Part shown: positions 8,359 to 16,758 of the stretch, piece after piece
Layout: each line of letters starts with the position of its first letter
How positions within the stretch are numbered: position 1 is the first letter of the stretch
Assembly: GCA_000696115.1 (NCBI GenBank)
Contig: JJOH01000009.1
Span: 1-64,000 of the forward strand
Reading direction: 5' to 3'
Length of the DNA: 64,000 nt
Origin: Streptomyces olindensis
GTDB lineage: Bacteria > Actinomycetota > Actinomycetes > Streptomycetales > Streptomycetaceae
The notes under the pieces: model-generated
What the model was told of the DNA's origin: nothing
Seen by the model: the letters and a program-made list of their open reading frames with translations, nothing else
The model's database searches: none
Program-made: the position numbers and the translations under genes

Positions 8359-10020
8359 CGGAGTCCCGTTACGCGGCGCAGCCCTGGCTCGCGCAGCTCA
8401 GCGACGCCCAGAAGGGCCCGATCAGCCCCGCCGGCTCCCTGGTGCACGCCCTGCGCCGGGCCGTGGCCGAGGCGCCGGACGGCGACTTCCTGGCCTACTT
8501 CGACGGCCGGCTGACCTACCGCGAGGTCGACGAGCTCACCGACTCGGTCGCCGGGCACCTCGCGGCCCGCGGCCTGGAGCGCGGCGACCGGGTCGCGGTG
8601 CTGCTGCAGAACTCCCCGCAACTTCGTGCTCGCCGTGCTGGGCGCGTGGAAGGCGGGCGCGGTGGTCGTGCCCGTCAACCCGATGTACAAGTCGGGCGAG
8701 GTGGCCCATGTCCTGCGGGACGGCGAGGTCGCCGCGCTGATCTGCTCGGACCGGGCCTGGGAGTCGTACCTGCGCGAGACGGCGGCGGACTCGCCGGTGC
8801 GGATCGTGCTCACCGGCTGCGAGCTGGACTTCCAGACGCGGGACGACACGCGCGTGCTCACCTTCGAGCGGCTGCCGCAGGCCGCGGACGCCGACGACCT
8901 GGCGGCGGTGGCGCGGGCCGGGCACAAGGCGCCCGAGGACGGGGACCCCGACCCCGCCGCCATCGCGCTGATCAGCTACACCTCGGGCACCAGCGGCACG
9001 CCCAAGGGCGCCACCAACACGCACGGCAACATCATGTACAACGCCGAACGGCAGCGGACCGGCCTCGGCCTGCCCGAGCGGCCCGTCTACTTCGCGCTGG
9101 CGCCGCTGTTCCACATCACCGGCATGGTCTGCCAGTTGGGCGCCTGCCTGAACAGCGCGGGCACGCTCGTGCTGGCCTACCGCTTCGAGGCGGGCGTGGT
9201 GCTCGACGCGTTCGCCGAGCACCGGCCCCACTACACCGTCGGCCCGTCCACGGCCTTCATGGCCCTGGCCGCCCACCCGTCCGTCACCCGGGACCACTTC
9301 TCCTCCTTCCGGGTGATCTCCTCCGGAGGCGCCCCGCTGCCGCCCGCGCTGGTGGAGAAGTTCCGGGCGGGCTTCGGCCCGTACATCCGCAACGGCTACG
9401 GGCTCACCGAGTGCACCGCCCCCTGCGCCTCCGTGCCGCCCGGCCTGGAGGCGCCCGTCGACCCGGTCTCCGGGACCCTCGCCGTGGGCCTGCCCGGCCC
9501 CGACACGGTGGTGCGGATCGTCGACGACCACGGCGACGAGGTGCCGTTCGGCGAGCAGGGCGAGATCGTCGTGAGCGGCCCGCAGGTCGTGCCGGGCTAC
9601 TGGCGGCGCCCCGACGCCACCGCCGAGACGTTCCCCGGCGCCGAACTGCGCACCGGCGACATCGGCTTCATGGACGAGCAGGGCTGGCTGTACGTCGTCG
9701 ACCGCAAGAAGGACATGATCAACGCGTCCGGCTTCAAGGTGTGGCCGCGCGAGGTCGAGGACGTGCTGTACACCCACCCGGCGGTGCGCGAGGCCGCCGT
9801 CGTGGGCGTGCCCGACGGGTATCGCGGGGAGACCGTCAAGGCGTACATCAGCCTGCGCCCGGGCGCCGAGGCGGACCCCGATGCGCTCGCCGCCCACTGC
9901 AAGGAGAGACTGGCCGCCTACAAATACCCGCGCCAGGTGGAGATCCTGCCGGACTTGCCGAAAACGGCCAGTGGGAAGATCCTCCGTCGGGAACTGCGTT
10001 CCCGGACGCAAGGCAACTGA
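8355..10020 (+). pseudogene. Acyl-CoA synthetase (AMP-forming), frameshifted
   Basis: An ANL-superfamily acyl-CoA ligase split between two frames. From the GTG at 8355 (overlapping the SDR stop) the normal N-terminus reads as far as QNSP at about 8616. The family continuation FVLAVLGAWKAG is then found one base on, in the +1 frame, and runs intact to 10020. The span of 1666 bases is not a multiple of three, consistent with one extra base near 8617-8621 (CCCCGCAACTTC). The downstream part keeps the AMP-binding TSGTSGTPKG motif, YGLTE and the C-terminal lysine region (PKTASGKILRREL). It should activate a fatty or aryl acid to its CoA ester. Sequencing error and genuine inactivation are both possible. 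Confidence 0.8.
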
Positions 10021-10048
10021 CAGCAGTACGGAAAGGCAGGTGGCGGCA

Positions 10049-10642
10049 GTGCCCAGGACCACGGACTCGGACGGCACTCCCGTCCCTCAGCGGCTCCTGG
10101 CCGCCGCCACCCGGCTCTTCGCCGAGCAGGGCTACGACCGCACCTCCGTGCAGGAGATCGTCGAGGCGGCCGGTGTCACCAAAGGGGCGCTGTACCACTA
10201 CTTCGGCTCGAAGGACGACCTGCTGCACGAGGTGTACGCGCGCGTGCTGCGCATCCAGCAGGAGAGACTGGACGCCGTCGCGGGCGCCGACGAGCCGGTC
10301 GAGAAGCGGTTGCGGGCCGCGGCGGCGGACGTCGTCGTGACGACCATCGACAACCTCGACGACGCGATGATCTTCTGGCGGTCGATGCACCACCTGAGCC
10401 CCGAGAAGAACAAGCAGGTGCGCGCGGAACGCCGCCGCTACCACGAGCGCTTCCGCGCGCTGATCGAGGAGGGCCAGCAGTCGGGCGTCTTCTCCAAGGC
10501 GACGCCGGCGGACCTGGTGGTCGACTACCACTTCGGCTCGGTGCACCATCTGTCCACGTGGTACCGCCCGGACGGCCCGCTCAGCCCCCAGGAGGTCGCG
10601 GACCACCTGGCCGACCTGCTGCTGCGAGCCCTGCGCCCGTAA
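10049..10642 (+). CDS. TetR-family transcriptional regulator of the lipid cluster
   Basis: A 197-aa TetR-type repressor. The N-terminal helix-turn-helix reads TRLFAEQGYDRTSVQEI then VTKGALYHYFGSKDDLL, about residues 18-55, followed by an all-helical ligand domain. The start is uncertain: GTG at 10049 is spaced best from GGCAGG, but GTG at 10040 is also possible. It follows the acyl-CoA synthetase by under 30 bases and probably shares its transcript. It resembles regulators of acyl-CoA catabolism, with an acyl-CoA as likely inducer. Matching dyads at 7531-7550 and 12978-12995 are proposed targets. Confidence 0.88.
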   Translation: MPRTTDSDGTPVPQRLLAAATRLFAEQGYDRTSVQEIVEAAGVTKGALYHYFGSKDDLLHEVYARVLRIQQERLDAVAGADEPVEKRLRAAAADVVVTTIDNLDDAMIFWRSMHHLSPEKNKQVRAERRRYHERFRALIEEGQQSGVFSKATPADLVVDYHFGSVHHLSTWYRPDGPLSPQEVADHLADLLLRALRP

Positions 10643-10647
10643 CCGCG

Positions 10648-10670
10648 TCCAGGGGGCTGAGCCCCCTGGA
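10648..10670. terminator. Bidirectional hairpin terminator
   Basis: A perfect 10-bp stem (TCCAGGGGGC / GCCCCCTGGA) with a 3-base loop lies between the convergent tetR and acyl-CoA dehydrogenase genes. No T-run follows, as is common in Streptomyces. Confidence 0.75.
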
Positions 10671-10679
10671 CTCCCCACA

Positions 10680-11894
10680 TCACACGTACCGCTTCAACTC
10701 CCGCCGAGCCAGCGACCGCTGATGCACCTCGTCCGGCCCGTCCGCGATCATCAGCGTCCGCGCCCCCGCGTACAGCTCCGCCAGCGGGAAGTCCTGGCTC
10801 ACCCCGCCCGCACCATGCAGCTGGATCGCCCGGTCGAGGATGTCCACCACCGCCCGGGGCGTCGCGATCTTGATCGCCTGGATCTCGGTGTGCGCCCCCC
10901 GGTTCCCCACCGTGTCCATCAGCCACGCCGTCTTCAGCACCAGCAGCCGCAGCTGCTCCACCGTCACCCGCGCGTCCGCGATCCAGTTGTGCACCACACC
11001 CTGCTGGGCCAGCGCCTTCCCGAACGCCGTCCGCGACACGGCCCGCCGGCACATCAGCTCGATCGCCCGCTCCGCCATGCCGATCAACCGCATGCAGTGG
11101 TGGATGCGCCCAGGACCCAGCCGCGCCTGCGCGATCGCGAAGCCGCCGCCCTCCTCGCCGACGAGGTTCGACACCGGCACGCGCGCGTGGTCGAAGATCA
11201 CCTCGGCGTGCCCGCCGTGGTAGTGGTCCTCGTAGCCGAACACCTGCATGGCGCGCTTGATGGTGACGCCCGGGGTGTCCCGCGGCACCAGCACCATCGA
11301 CTGCTGGCGCCGGATGTCCTCCCCGTCCGGGTCCGTCTTGCCCATCACGATGAAGATCTTGCAGTCCGGGTGCATCGCCCCGGAGATGTACCACTTGCGG
11401 CCGGTGATGACGTACTCGTCGCCGTCCCGCTCGATGTGGGTCGTGATGTTCGTGGCGTCGGAGGAGGCCACGTCCGGCTCGGTCATCGCGAACGCCGAGC
11501 GGATCTCACCGGCCAGCAGCGGCTCCAGCCACTGCTTGCGCTGCTGCTCGTCGCCGAACTGGGTGAGCACCTCCATGTTGCCGGTGTCGGGCGCGGCGCA
11601 GTTCGTCACCGTCGGCGCCAGCTGCGGGGAGCGGCCCATGATCTCGGCGAGCGGCGCGTACTGCAGGTTGGTGAGCCCGGCGCCGTACTCGGAGTCCGGC
11701 AGAAAGAGGTTCCACAGGCCCTGCCTGCGGGCCTCGGCCTTCAGCTCCTCCACCACGGGCACGGTCTCCCACGGCGAGTCGAGCCGTGCGCGCTGCTCGT
11801 GCGCGACGGCCTCGGCCGGGTAGACGTACTCGTCCATGAAGGCGAGGAGCTTGGCGCGCAGCTCTTCGGTGCGCGCGTCGAAAGCGAAGTCCAT
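10680..11894 (-). CDS. Acyl-CoA dehydrogenase
   Basis: A 404-aa flavoenzyme of the acyl-CoA dehydrogenase family, oxidising an acyl-CoA to the enoyl-CoA with electrons passed to ETF. Typical blocks are visible: FAMTEPDVASSDATNI with an FAD-contacting ITGRKWYISGA segment near residues 130-170, and the C-terminal QLHGAGGVSQDFPLAELYAG signature near 365. The start MDFAFDARTEE at 11894 follows a GGAGG-containing leader. It lies 5 bases downstream of the APH-like gene, so the pair is an operon. The length and the MDEYVYPAE region resemble the ACAD10/ACAD11-like group, which is commonly paired with APH-like kinases. Confidence 0.92.
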   Translation of the reverse strand: MDFAFDARTEELRAKLLAFMDEYVYPAEAVAHEQRARLDSPWETVPVVEELKAEARRQGLWNLFLPDSEYGAGLTNLQYAPLAEIMGRSPQLAPTVTNCAAPDTGNMEVLTQFGDEQQRKQWLEPLLAGEIRSAFAMTEPDVASSDATNITTHIERDGDEYVITGRKWYISGAMHPDCKIFIVMGKTDPDGEDIRRQQSMVLVPRDTPGVTIKRAMQVFGYEDHYHGGHAEVIFDHARVPVSNLVGEEGGGFAIAQARLGPGRIHHCMRLIGMAERAIELMCRRAVSRTAFGKALAQQGVVHNWIADARVTVEQLRLLVLKTAWLMDTVGNRGAHTEIQAIKIATPRAVVDILDRAIQLHGAGGVSQDFPLAELYAGARTLMIADGPDEVHQRSLARRELKRYV

Positions 11895-11899
11895 ACGGA

Positions 11900-12934
11900 T
11901 CAGCCCTCCTGGAGGCCTGCGTCGAGCGTGGTCAGTCCGTGCCGGACGAAGACGGGCACGAGGTCGCCGATGCGGTCGAAGCCGCGCCCGACCGTCTGGC
12001 CGAGCGTGTAGCGGTAGTGGATGCCCTCCAGGATCACGGCGAGCTTGAACCAGGCGAACGCCGTGTACCAGGAGACCGCGGAGACATCGCGCCCCGAGCG
12101 CGCGGCGTACCGCTCGATGAGCTCGGACGGCGCCGGATGCCCGGGCGCCTCGGCGGTGGTGGAGACGGGGGAGTCGGGCATGCCGAGCGGCATGCTGTAC
12201 ATCACCAGCAGGCCGAGGTCGGTGAGCGGGTCGCCCAGCGTCGACATCTCCCAGTCGAGGATCGCCTTGATCTCGTCGTCGTCGCCGATCAGCACGTTGT
12301 CGAGCCGGTAGTCGCCGTGCACCACGGCCGGGGCGGGGGAGCCGGGCAGCTCCCGCCCGAGTGCGGCGTGCAGCTCGTCGATGCCGTCCAGGTCGCGGTT
12401 GCGGGAGGCGTCGAGCTGCTTGCCCCAGCGCCGCAGCTGCCGGTCCAGGAAACCCTCGGGCCGCCCGAAGTCCGCGAGACCCACCTCGGTCGGGTCGACC
12501 GCGTGCAGCTCCACCAGCGTGTCGACCAGGTTCAGCACCGCGTCCCGGGTCCGCTCGGGACCGAGCGGCACGAGCTGGTCGGCGGTGCGGTAGGGCGTGC
12601 CCTCGACGAACTCCATCACGTAGAACGGTGCCCCGAGCACCTCCTCGTCCTCGCACAGCAGCACCGGACGCGGCACCGGCACGGCGGTCGGGTGCAGCGC
12701 GCTGATCACCCGGTGCTCGCGCTTCATGTCGTGCGCGGTGGCCAGGACGTGGCCGAGCGGCGGCCGCCGTACGACCCACCGGGAGCTGCCGTCGGAGACC
12801 GCGTACGTGAGGTTCGACCGTCCGCCCTCGATCAGCCGGCCGGACAGCGGGCCGTCGACCAGGCCGGGCCGCTCCCGGTCGAGCAGGCCGCGCAGCCGGT
12901 CGAGATCGAGTCCGGGCGGGTGGTCGGGGCTCAT
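11900..12934 (-). CDS. APH-like phosphotransferase (ACAD10/11-kinase type)
   Basis: A 344-aa protein kinase-like-fold phosphotransferase of the aminoglycoside-phosphotransferase (APH) family. The Brenner motif VVHGDYRLDNVLIG (about residue 207) and the metal-binding ILDWEMSTLGDPLTDLG (about 228) are intact, so it should be active. ATG at 12934 follows GTAGGAG. Being directly upstream of an acyl-CoA dehydrogenase, it is more likely a kinase for 4-hydroxyacyl-CoA-type substrates, as in human ACAD10/11, than a drug-resistance enzyme. Its promoter region contains the second TetR-type dyad. Confidence 0.88.
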   Translation of the reverse strand: MSPDHPPGLDLDRLRGLLDRERPGLVDGPLSGRLIEGGRSNLTYAVSDGSSRWVVRRPPLGHVLATAHDMKREHRVISALHPTAVPVPRPVLLCEDEEVLGAPFYVMEFVEGTPYRTADQLVPLGPERTRDAVLNLVDTLVELHAVDPTEVGLADFGRPEGFLDRQLRRWGKQLDASRNRDLDGIDELHAALGRELPGSPAPAVVHGDYRLDNVLIGDDDEIKAILDWEMSTLGDPLTDLGLLVMYSMPLGMPDSPVSTTAEAPGHPAPSELIERYAARSGRDVSAVSWYTAFAWFKLAVILEGIHYRYTLGQTVGRGFDRIGDLVPVFVRHGLTTLDAGLQEG

Positions 12935-12975
12935 GCGTCGCTCCTACGGGCAGGTGAACAGTTCCCGACTCATGA

Positions 12976-12995
12976 TGCCGACCGGTCGGTATGTC
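12976..12995. promoter_or_regulatory. Candidate TetR-family operator, right end of the lipid cluster
   Basis: CCGACCGGTCGG at 12978-12989 is a perfect 12-bp palindrome; the minus-strand reading CATACCGACCGGTCGGCA shares its first 13 bases with the site at 7531. It lies about 45 bases upstream of the APH-like start on the minus strand and about 140 bases upstream of the quinone reductase on the plus strand. Confidence 0.65.
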
Positions 12996-13132
12996 GTCCA
13001 GAGCGGGGCCGAAACGTGATCGGAGCCACGATAGGCCGAGGGGCGCCGCGGCGGGGCGCCGGGGAGGCTCCGGCCGGTTCGTTCAGGCCATCCGGCTTGC
13101 GCGCCGTCCCGCGAGCCCGGAAGGTCAGAGCC

Positions 13133-14080
13133 ATGAAGGCCATCAGCTACTCACGGTACGGCGGACCCGAGGTGCTGGCGTTCGGGGAGGTGCGCGACCC
13201 CGTGGTCGGCCCGGACGCGGTGCTGGTGAAGGTGCGGGCGGCGGCCGTGAACCCCGTCGACTGGAAGGCGCGCGAGGGCCACCTGGACGGGGTCCTCGCC
13301 CCGGTCTTCCCCGTGGTGCCGGGCTGGGACGTCTCGGGCGTCGTGGTGCGACCCGGCGTGGCCGTCTCGGAGTTCGACGTCGGGGACGAGGTCATCGGGT
13401 ACGTACGGGAGGACTTCCTCTCCCGCGGCACCTTCGCCGAGTACGTGGCCGCGCCCCTGCGCACCCTCGCGCGCAAGCCGCGCAACCTCACCTGGGAGGA
13501 GGCGGCCGGTCTGCCCCTGGTCGGGCTGACCGCCTACCAGGTACTCGTCAAGGTGCTCCAGGTGAAGCGGGGCGAGACCGTCCTGGTGCACGCCGCGGCC
13601 GGCGGCGTCGGCTCCGTCGCCGTGCAGCTCGCCGTCCACCTCGGTGCCCGGGTGATCGGTACGGCGAGCGAGCCGAACCACGACTTCGTGCGGGGCCTGG
13701 GCGGGGAGCCGGTGACGTACGGGGAGGGCCTGGGCGAGCGGGTGCGGGGGGTGGCGCCGGAGGGCGTGGACGCGGTGTTCGACTCGGTCGGAGGGGACGC
13801 GCTGAAGGTGTCGGCGAACCTGCTGGCTCCCGAGGGCCGGCTGGTGTCCATCGCCGACGCCGAGGTGGTGAACTACGGCGGCCGCTACTACTTCGTCCGC
13901 CCCGACGCCGAGGATCTGCGCCGGCTGTCGGAACTGGCGGAGCAGGGCGCGGTGAGCGTGCACGTCGACGAGACGTTCCCGCTGGAGCGGGCGGCGGAGG
14001 CGCACCGGCTGAACGAGGAGGGCCGCACACGCGGCAAGATCGTCGTGACGGTGGCCTGGGAGGGCGACGGCGGCGAGTGA
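13133..14080 (+). CDS. NADPH:quinone reductase / zinc-free MDR-type oxidoreductase
   Basis: A 315-aa medium-chain reductase of the quinone-oxidoreductase branch. The N-terminal GroES-like domain includes VNPVDWKAREG, a motif of the zinc-lacking group. The Rossmann nucleotide site AAAGGVGSVAVQLA is at about residue 150. ATG at 13133 is followed by MKAISYSRYGGPEVL, typical of the family. It is transcribed away from the acyl-CoA genes across the putative operator. Likely NADPH-dependent reduction of quinones or enones in the cytoplasm; the actual substrate is unknown. Confidence 0.87.
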   Translation: MKAISYSRYGGPEVLAFGEVRDPVVGPDAVLVKVRAAAVNPVDWKAREGHLDGVLAPVFPVVPGWDVSGVVVRPGVAVSEFDVGDEVIGYVREDFLSRGTFAEYVAAPLRTLARKPRNLTWEEAAGLPLVGLTAYQVLVKVLQVKRGETVLVHAAAGGVGSVAVQLAVHLGARVIGTASEPNHDFVRGLGGEPVTYGEGLGERVRGVAPEGVDAVFDSVGGDALKVSANLLAPEGRLVSIADAEVVNYGGRYYFVRPDAEDLRRLSELAEQGAVSVHVDETFPLERAAEAHRLNEEGRTRGKIVVTVAWEGDGGE

Positions 14081-14128
14081 GGACCGGGGCGCGCGGAAGC
14101 CGGGGTCCTGGAGGTCGAAGCCGGGGCC

Positions 14129-14464
14129 TTATAGGACGAGTGCCGCCCCGCACACCGCCATCGCCACCGTGCACAGTGCCGCCGCCGCGGCGTGCCGGGG
14201 TGCGAACGCGGCGGGGGCGGCGGTGGCCGCGAGCGTGCGGATGCGGCGGTGGGCGACGCCGAGGAAGCCCAGCCACAGGGCGCAGACCAGCGCGCAGGCG
14301 AGGATCCCGGGCGTCGACGCCCCGCCGTGCAGCGCGGTCTTCACGGCGAGGACGGCACAGACCGTGCCCGACAGCGTCGTACGCCGCCACGCCAGGCGGG
14401 TCCGCTCGGGTTGCAGCCCGGGGTCGCGGTCGGGGTCCTGCCGCCGGGCCGCCGGCGCGCTCAC
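14129..14464 (-). CDS. DUF202-family small membrane protein
   Basis: A 111-aa protein with the DUF202 signature PERTRLAWRRTTLSGT near residue 20, then three hydrophobic segments (about residues 33-50, 55-72 and 88-110). The GTG start at 14464 overlaps the stop of the preceding DUF202 gene (GTGA), so the two are coupled and probably act as a pair. Family function is not established. The N-terminus is charged and likely cytoplasmic. Confidence 0.75.
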   Translation of the reverse strand: MSAPAARRQDPDRDPGLQPERTRLAWRRTTLSGTVCAVLAVKTALHGGASTPGILACALVCALWLGFLGVAHRRIRTLAATAAPAAFAPRHAAAAALCTVAMAVCGAALVL

Positions 14465-14853
14465 CCTTCCCACCCGACGAGCACCACGACGACCATGGCG
14501 ACGGCGACGACCGCGACGACCAGACTCAGCAGCGCCGGGAACCGGGACACCGGCAGGTCCTCGCCCCGGCGCATGGCCCGCTCGCAGCGCACCCAGTGGT
14601 TGACCGCCCGCAGCGAGCACAGCACGCCGGCGGCGAGCAGCGCGAGCGCCAGCCCGACCCGCCAGCCCCAGCGCAGGTCCGGCAGGAACTGGTCCACGGC
14701 GAAGCCGCCGCCGATCAGCGCGAGCGCGGTGCGCAGCCAGGCCAGGAAGGTGCGTTCGTTCGCCAGCGAGAACCGGTAGTCGGGCGTCTCGCCGTCCCGC
14801 CGGACCTCCGCGGGCACGAACCACAACCGGACGTTCCGCACGAACTCGATCAC
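14461..14853 (-). CDS. DUF202 / YidH-family membrane protein
   Basis: A 130-aa inner-membrane protein with the DUF202 core FSLANERTFLAWLRTALALIGGGFAV (about residues 28-53) and two further hydrophobic helices, the last at the extreme C-terminus. GTG at 14853 gives the conserved start VIEFVRNVRLWFVPAEVR; it lies 10 bases from the end of the NUDIX gene, so all three minus-strand genes may form one transcript. Role unknown. Confidence 0.78.
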   Translation of the reverse strand: MIEFVRNVRLWFVPAEVRRDGETPDYRFSLANERTFLAWLRTALALIGGGFAVDQFLPDLRWGWRVGLALALLAAGVLCSLRAVNHWVRCERAMRRGEDLPVSRFPALLSLVVAVVAVAMVVVVLVGWEG

Positions 14854-14863
14854 CTGCGCGACC

Positions 14864-15394
14864 CTACCCAAGCCCTTCGCCGGGCGTGGCGCGGAACGCC
14901 TTGAGCCGCTCGTACGCCGCCAGCCCGTCGGGCACCCACTCCCAGTCGCCCAGGCGCCGCTCCACCTCGTCCTCGGGCAGGAAGTCGTGCCAGGCGACCT
15001 CCTCGGCCTGCGGTCGGACGGGCAGCTCGCAACGCACCTCGTACACCGCCGACCACCAGGTCCGGCCGGTGCCGTCGTCATAGAGGAACGTGAAGAGGTG
15101 GCGCGGGTCCGGCAGGCCGGTGACGCCCAGTTCCTCCTCGGCCTCCCGCAGGGCCGCCGTGTCGTAGGCCTCGCCCGCGCCGACGACTCCGCCGACGAAC
15201 ATGTCGTACAGGGAGGGGAAGACCAGCTTGGTCGGCGTCCGCCGGTGCACGAAGATGCGGCCCTCGGCGTCCCGGGCCTGGATGAACACGCAGCGGTGCC
15301 GCAGCCCCCGGGCGTAGGCCTCGCCCCGCGGGGACTGCCCGATGACCTGGTCGTGCTCGTCGACGATGTCGATGATCTCGTCAGCAGCGCTCAT
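14864..15394 (-). CDS. NUDIX hydrolase
   Basis: A 176-aa NUDIX protein (counted from ATG at 15394). The catalytic box GX5EX7REUXEEXGU is intact as GVVGAGE...REAEEELGV at about residues 69-90, so Mg-dependent hydrolysis of a nucleoside diphosphate-linked compound is expected. The N-terminus (EIIDIVDEHDQVIG) resembles IPP-isomerase-like and YfcD-type NUDIX proteins. An ATG four codons earlier (15406) is possible; the later one has GGA seven bases upstream. It heads the possible three-gene unit with the two DUF202 genes. Confidence 0.85.
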   Translation of the reverse strand: MSAADEIIDIVDEHDQVIGQSPRGEAYARGLRHRCVFIQARDAEGRIFVHRRTPTKLVFPSLYDMFVGGVVGAGEAYDTAALREAEEELGVTGLPDPRHLFTFLYDDGTGRTWWSAVYEVRCELPVRPQAEEVAWHDFLPEDEVERRLGDWEWVPDGLAAYERLKAFRATPGEGLG

Positions 15395-15487
15395 GCCCTC
15401 ATCCAAGCAGGGGGAAACCGGAGCGGGCCGGGGGCGGTCCGGGGCGGCACGGGACCGGGCGTGTGGCGGAGGACGCCGTGGCCCGTC

Positions 15488-16396
15488 TCAGGGCGAAGCC
15501 GGGCTCACCGCGGCGGCCGCCACGCGGGCCCGCTCCGGCACCATCCCCGTCGGCATCGCCGGGTGCAGCCCCAGCAGCACGATCCCGGCCACCACGGCCA
15601 GGAGCCCACCGGCCTCCCAGGTCAGCGCCACCGCGTCGGTCCGCAGCCGGTCGCCCAGGAAGCCGACGCCGCAGATGATCCCGGCGAGCGGCTGGGCCGC
15701 CGTCAGGGCGGGCAGTGACTTGCGCAGGGACGCGGTCTCGAAGGCACTCTGCACCAGGACCAGCCCGGTGACGCCGAGCGCGAGGACCGCGTACGGCTGC
15801 CAGCCGGTCATCAGCTCGACGAAGCCGCCCTCCGAGAACGTCTGCCCGCTCACCCGGGTCAGCGCGTCCTGCACGCCGTACAGCAGCCCGGCGGCCAGCG
15901 CCAGCAGCACCGGACCCGAGCTGAGCCGGGACCGCTTGCCGCGTGCCGTGAGCAGCAGCGCCAGCCCGATCATCACCCCGATGATCAGCCACTGCCGCAC
16001 CGGATCGGCCGTCGCGGGACCACTCTCCGGCTGGCCGGCCACGATGAACGCCGTCACCCCGCCCGCCAGCAGCAGCAGACCCGCCCAGCCCTGGCGGCCC
16101 AGCGGCTGCCGGGTCTGCCTGCGGGACAGCGCGAGCGCGAAGAGCAGGTTCGTCGCCAGCAGCGGCTCCACCAGCGACAGCTCCCCCTGCCCCAGCGCGG
16201 CCGCGCCCAGGCCCATGCCGACCACCATCAGCGCGATACCGCCGAGCCAGCGCGGCACCTTCACCAGGTCGATCAGCAGCCGGAAGGAGAGGAAGTCGCT
16301 CAGCGGGGCCCGTTGGGCCGCGTTCTGCTGCAGGACGAATCCGAAGCCCAGACAGCAGGCGGCGCTCAGGGCGAGCACCAGGACCAGAACCGACAC
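15488..16396 (-). CDS. DMT-superfamily (EamA-like) transporter
   Basis: A 302-aa integral membrane protein with about ten hydrophobic helices in two halves, as in the drug/metabolite transporter superfamily. GTG at 16396 follows GAGGT by seven bases and puts the first helix (VSVLVLVLALSAACCLGFGFVLQ) at the very N-terminus; an upstream in-frame ATG would add a charged, non-family extension. The FVLQQNAAQRAP segment after helix 1 is typical of this actinobacterial subgroup. Substrate unknown. Confidence 0.82.
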   Translation of the reverse strand: MSVLVLVLALSAACCLGFGFVLQQNAAQRAPLSDFLSFRLLIDLVKVPRWLGGIALMVVGMGLGAAALGQGELSLVEPLLATNLLFALALSRRQTRQPLGRQGWAGLLLLAGGVTAFIVAGQPESGPATADPVRQWLIIGVMIGLALLLTARGKRSRLSSGPVLLALAAGLLYGVQDALTRVSGQTFSEGGFVELMTGWQPYAVLALGVTGLVLVQSAFETASLRKSLPALTAAQPLAGIICGVGFLGDRLRTDAVALTWEAGGLLAVVAGIVLLGLHPAMPTGMVPERARVAAAAVSPASP

Positions 16397-16758
16397 GCGG
16401 TGTACCTCGATCGTCAGGTCGGGTTCACGATGGCGTAGGGGCCGACTGTACCGGCCGGCTTCGCCCGGCGCGCCCGTACGTCCTGCCATCGTCAGGGGCG
16501 GTTCTCGCCGACGCTATGACGTACGTCACAAAGGGCGAAACGGATAATTCGGATTCCGATCCCGGCTTCCTCGACTCCCCCTTCAATCGCAAAATCCTCA
16601 CAAGTAACACCAGTTGACGCGTGTAACGCCCTGGCGGCCCTTGACGTCAACCGTTGGTGGGGGGTTGGCTGTGCGTGATCAGTTCATGGCAATGCGCACA
16701 CCCGCGCCCCGACCGCCGTGAGCCGAAACACCAGAAGAGCGCGTGAGGAAGTTCCGCG
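16397..16758. other. Divergent intergenic region
   Basis: This 362-base gap between divergent genes is comparatively AT-rich near 16530-16640. It holds a perfect palindrome TGACGTACGTCA (16517-16528) near the transporter promoter, and a TTGACG hexamer near 16640 that could serve as a -35 element for the plus-strand gene. No RNA gene or small ORF was recognised. Confidence 0.45.
16517..16528. promoter_or_regulatory. 12-bp palindrome TGACGTACGTCA
   Basis: A perfect palindrome about 120 bases upstream of the DMT transporter start. The GAC-N4-GTC form within TATGAC...GTCACA resembles Crp/Fnr-type half sites, but no regulator can be named from sequence. Confidence 0.35.

Noticed and set aside
11900..12934. 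Aminoglycoside-resistance gene
   Set aside because: The APH fold is real, but its operon with an acyl-CoA dehydrogenase and its ACAD10/11-like sequence point to acyl-CoA metabolism.
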